DNA of 64,000 bases from Henricia sp. BOLD:AAB3569 (taxonomy: Eukaryota; Echinodermata; Asteroidea; Spinulosida; Echinasteridae). The notes beneath the pieces are model-generated. The model made no database searches. It had not been told where the DNA came from and worked only from the letters and a program-made list of their open reading frames with translations. Position numbers and translations under genes: made by a program. The stretch is from assembly GCA_037783545.1 (NCBI GenBank), contig JBBELK010000368.1:992001-1056000 (forward strand), read 5' to 3'. Position 1 is the stretch's first letter, and every line of letters begins with the position of its first letter. This document shows, piece after piece, positions 60,891-64,000 of the stretch.

Positions 60891-61489
60891 TTTCGAGAAT
60901 CTTGTTTTAAACGTCGACAACCCAATTAATTTTGATGATAAACTCTGCAACTAATGCACCTATGTGCTGCGCCATATTTGAAATTTTGAAAGGGATGATG
61001 ACGTCAATCATGCAACGATTGCATGGATGACGTCAAGATTGATGCCTTGATTCCCGACTCCCATACGCCTTGAAGTATGTAAAAATCTGTTGCGTCCTGA
61101 CTCATGCCCTCTCAAGTCTGAGCACCGAACTGCAAACGATGGCGACTTACATGAAGCGTACAGAGTTAGGCAACCCTAAGTTGCAAGTGTTGTCCCTTCC
61201 TTTAAACAAACTTTCTGTAAAAGTTTCCAAAACCCACAAGTTGAATTTTCAAGTGCCAACAGGTCACATCTGTTTGATATTTTGTGGTGCTTTTGTGTAA
61301 ACAAACCACTGCACATGAGTGGCCCACTGACAAATTGTTGTACAACTCTATAGAAATGGTTAAATGTGTTGGGCGTAAACCACAGATTGAACTTTCTCAC
61401 AGGAAGTAATAGACTTCCTGTATTGAAGACAATTATATACCATTTTCCCGCTACAAACTGCTTATCCCGGAGATTTGCCGCCTGGGTTA

Positions 61490-61610
61490 AGCTTATATTA
61501 CCCCGGGGTTCGTTAACCCCGAGTTATGTTCTCATTTGTTTCGTTAAACCCAGAGTTTTGAAAAACCCGGGGGGAGATTGCCCTGGGTTAGCGCAGTACG
61601 GTTTCCCACT
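61490..61610. repeat. CCCCGGGGTTMGTTAACCC motif cluster
   Basis: Several short inverted units (CCCCGGGGTTCGTTAACCCC, AACCCGGGGGGAG). A similar cluster lies at 62990-63125, on the far side of the family G MITE, suggesting one element split by insertions at 61645 and 62522. Confidence 0.6.
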
Positions 61611-61644
61611 TGACGTGGGCATACTGTACAAATGTATACATGTA

Positions 61645-62242
61645 TGGGTCATTCCATGAAGTTGAGGAACAAAGTGTGACATTTCTTCATTTCCACAAAA
61701 ATGGTGAATAAGGGAGCAATGAATCACCATTTATATAACGATGTTGCATGACGTGATGCTGGCTTACACTGTTTGGGGGTAATTTGGGGGTCTTCAGTAT
61801 TGACAAAGTGCCGCCATTTTGAATTAGTTAACAAAGTGGTGGTTGTGGATGTAACTTGGAAACCAATACAGTTCAACTGCTTTCACTCCAACTACAAATG
61901 TTTTCATGTTGAATTTGAAATTAACACACAATTCTCAAACTAAACAATCCTTTTTAATTTGAATTTGGAGGATTCTAGCTTAAATTTCTGTGTGATTCAA
62001 GAAAATCTGCTAAAAAGCACCAAATGTCACACCTACATTTGAACAAAATTCTATTTAGTTGACATTATTTAAATCCATGAGGATTTTGTTACAAGTAATG
62101 AATGTTTCAAATTTCTCTCATCCAACAGCTTGAATTTCTGAATAGTATTGATTCATGGGGTTATCAAGGGCAAAACAAAAAGTAAAAATGGTTGTGGATG
62201 TAACACGGAAACCGTGTTCTTCTACTTCATGGAATGACCCAT
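61645..62242. mobile_element. ~600-bp element with ATGGGTCATTCCATGAAGT ends
   Basis: Left TATGGGTCATTCCATGAAGT and right inverse ACTTCATGGAATGACCCATA flank AT-rich DNA with no coding. A lone left end also occurs at 58516. Confidence 0.88.
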
Positions 62243-62254
62243 ATACAGGGACTG

Positions 62255-62400
62255 GAGAAACGGAAATCTGCAAACATCTTATTCCGATTTTCGAGTAGTC
62301 CCATCGAGTTGTTACTGAACTTGTCTATCGACCAGGCCTGGATGAGGAGCTTTATTTCGTCTTCTTTCCACACCCTTGTCCTTTTCTTTTCGTTATGAAT
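62255..62400 (-). pseudogene. Possible Myb/SANT-like (trihelix) coding fragment
   Basis: An open minus-strand segment reads KKRTRVWKEDEIKLLIQAWS, then NSMGLLENRNKMFADF. The spacing of Trp, the acidic helix, LIxxW and a third basic helix resembles the Myb/SANT-like or MADF DNA-binding domains often linked to PIF/Harbinger transposons. It lacks a clear start, splice sites or continuation, so it may be an exon of an unseen gene, a transposon remnant or chance. Confidence 0.3.
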
Positions 62401-62521
62401 TGGGATATATACGGTGCTTGAGAAGCCATGTCTTAATTGGGAGAGCGAATATGTGCACGTACGTACGTATGTGGTGTGTGCCAGCGCAGCGTGCGCTAAC
62501 CCCGAGATTGCCTGTGAACAC

Positions 62522-62980
62522 TTAAAGGCAGTATACATCATTGGTAATCTCGAAAATCAGAAATATTCAAAGACTTACGCCTAACTTACACAATATAAAC
62601 ATGATGACCGTAGAAAACTTCCCCTGAAATGGTTTTGTCTGAAGTGCTATATATACATGTAGTCTTTGAGAAATGAGTAAAACAATTAGTTTTCGTCTCA
62701 TGAGACGAAAATTCAATTCGCCCCAAAACCATTTCGCCCAAGTGCCATTTCGCCCCAAACCACTTCGCCCGAGTGCCATTTCGCCCCAAATTACTTCGTC
62801 CAAACACTACATCTCCCAAATGCCACTTCGCGCACAGGCCGTGGTTCAGGGCGAAATGGTTCAGCTTCAGGGTGAAGTGGTTTGGGGGCAAAATGACTGG
62901 TTTTAATCATGCATATCTTCAATCACACAGGGGGATAAAACTATTTGTAACAGTTTACCAATCTTGTATACTATCTTTAA
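62522..62980. mobile_element. Family G MITE, upstream of ROS1
   Basis: Complete: TTAAAGGCAGTATACATCAT to CTTGTATACTATCTTTAA, with ~7 core repeats alternating CACTTCGCCC and CATTTCGCCC. Confidence 0.9.
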
Positions 62981-63289
62981 CCCTGCTTGGTTTCCCACTA
63001 CAATGCTAACCCTGGGGTTTGGCCATAACCCAGAGATTGCCATCCTTAACCCTGGTCGCTGGCAGGGTTAACAAACCCCGGGGTAACAGCCAAATTTTTT
63101 GTCTTAACCCGGGGCATGGAAAAAGAGAACTTGTGGTGTACAAGTGAGTAATACATCAATGCTAAAATGGTCGACCACATTTTCAGTCATTTCATTAATA
63201 GCAGGGGTCTAATGGAATTCACTATTCAATTACATTGAAATCTCAAGGAAATGAGTTAAAAGGTTGAGTCAGTAGGTTTAAAGCCCCAA

Positions 63290-63480
63290 TACATCATTTG
63301 CAGTTACCCAAAATGTTACTTCATGAGTTGACAAGAAAAACCCGACTAAAAGTGTTGATACCGTTAGCAATGGTAACAAACACCACATGATTTTTGTTTC
63401 CCGTATAAAATGGTACCTTTGTGGGAGAAATTGCCAACTGAGTGTTAACTGTTTTTTTTTAACCACTTAACGCCAGAGGA
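63290..63480. repeat. Family H repeat, inverse, truncated
   Basis: CATTTGCAGTTACCCAAAAT, GAGTTGACAAGAAAAACCCG, then AAATGGTACCTTTGTGGGAG. Confidence 0.8.
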
Positions 63481-63734
63481 CGTTTAAACACGCCAAGATT
63501 TCCGCATCGTTGTAGCGGAGGATAAGCTTGATAACACGTTTAGGGGAAATTCACTTGTTATTGCTTTTGACGTCTACAATCACAGTAATTTACGAGGAAA
63601 ATGGGCAAAACAGTTCATAAAGCGGCATTATGGTGTGGGATGACGGTGCATCAACATAACAACAATACAGTAATTGATTTAGCTTGTGTCGGAGAGACTG
63701 AATGTTAATTAAGGTTAGTTAAGTACCGGTACAT

Positions 63735-63865
63735 GTATTACTGCATCTATGTGGCTGAAATTACTACATATGTACAAGGCAATTTATCAACATTACTCTT
63801 TAGTTATAAAAGTTGTTGTTCCTGCATTTTTTTAAAAGTTTTCCAATCATGTAATCTGTCTTTCA
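63735..63865. repeat. Family H repeat, inverse, other half
   Basis: TTACTGCATCTATGTGGCTG to AAAAGTTTTCCAATCATG. With 63290-63480 it forms one copy split by ~255 bp (63480-63735). Confidence 0.8.
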
Positions 63866-64000
63866 ACTGAAATAAGATTTCACTGCAAACATTTTGCATT
63901 TACAAAGTACATGTAAGTACAGAAGGATGAAAAAATACATTTTAAAATCAATTAAAGCGTGAAATTTACAAAAATGTACAGTTTTTTGTTTACATGTAGG

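Overview
The window is eukaryotic (metazoan) nuclear DNA. Genes are split by many GT-AG introns, the DNA is AT-rich, and most non-coding sequence consists of short inverted-repeat (foldback, MITE-like) elements, tRNA-derived SINE-like pieces, one LINE tail and one Tc1/mariner relic. The alpha-tubulin gene has introns after codon 1, inside codon 76 and after codon 125, the placement known from vertebrate TUBA genes. The second gene is a full-architecture ROS1 receptor kinase. Together these suggest a deuterostome, and the repeat content fits a marine invertebrate (echinoderm, hemichordate or cephalochordate). I cannot name the species.

Layout. 1-2.4 kb: non-coding with two foldback elements. 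2.4-7.6 kb, plus strand: a complete alpha-tubulin gene of four coding exons and 451 residues, with promoter-like CCAAT and TATA-like elements upstream and a poly(A) signal at 7602. 7.6-13.7 kb: intergenic and repeat-rich, with no recognisable gene. 13.75-58.19 kb, minus strand: a ROS1/sevenless-type receptor tyrosine kinase, convergent with tubulin. I resolved 40 coding exons totalling 7,332 nt, that is 2,443 residues plus stop, and all splice phases are compatible. The order is Cys-rich N-terminus, two FnIII, YWTD propeller, FnIII, propeller, two FnIII, propeller, four FnIII, transmembrane helix, kinase, cytoplasmic tail. The exon with the initiator Met and signal peptide was not found. 58.2-64 kb: non-coding repeats, with one weak Myb/SANT-like coding fragment near 62.3 kb.

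The two genes have unrelated roles: tubulin builds microtubules, and ROS1 is a cell-surface signalling receptor. They share only convergent orientation. The most unusual structure is in ROS1 intron 16 (41.78-42.80 kb). A 77-bp unit made of the last ~68 nt of exon 16 plus the first 9 nt of its intron is repeated 13 times with an exact period, so 12 extra copies of the exon's 5' splice site follow the real one. ROS1 also has two GC-AG introns whose donors are fixed by reading phase, and a candidate 27-nt in-frame microexon near the N-terminus. The ROS1 introns carry at least fifteen repeat families, several nested inside each other with readable boundaries.
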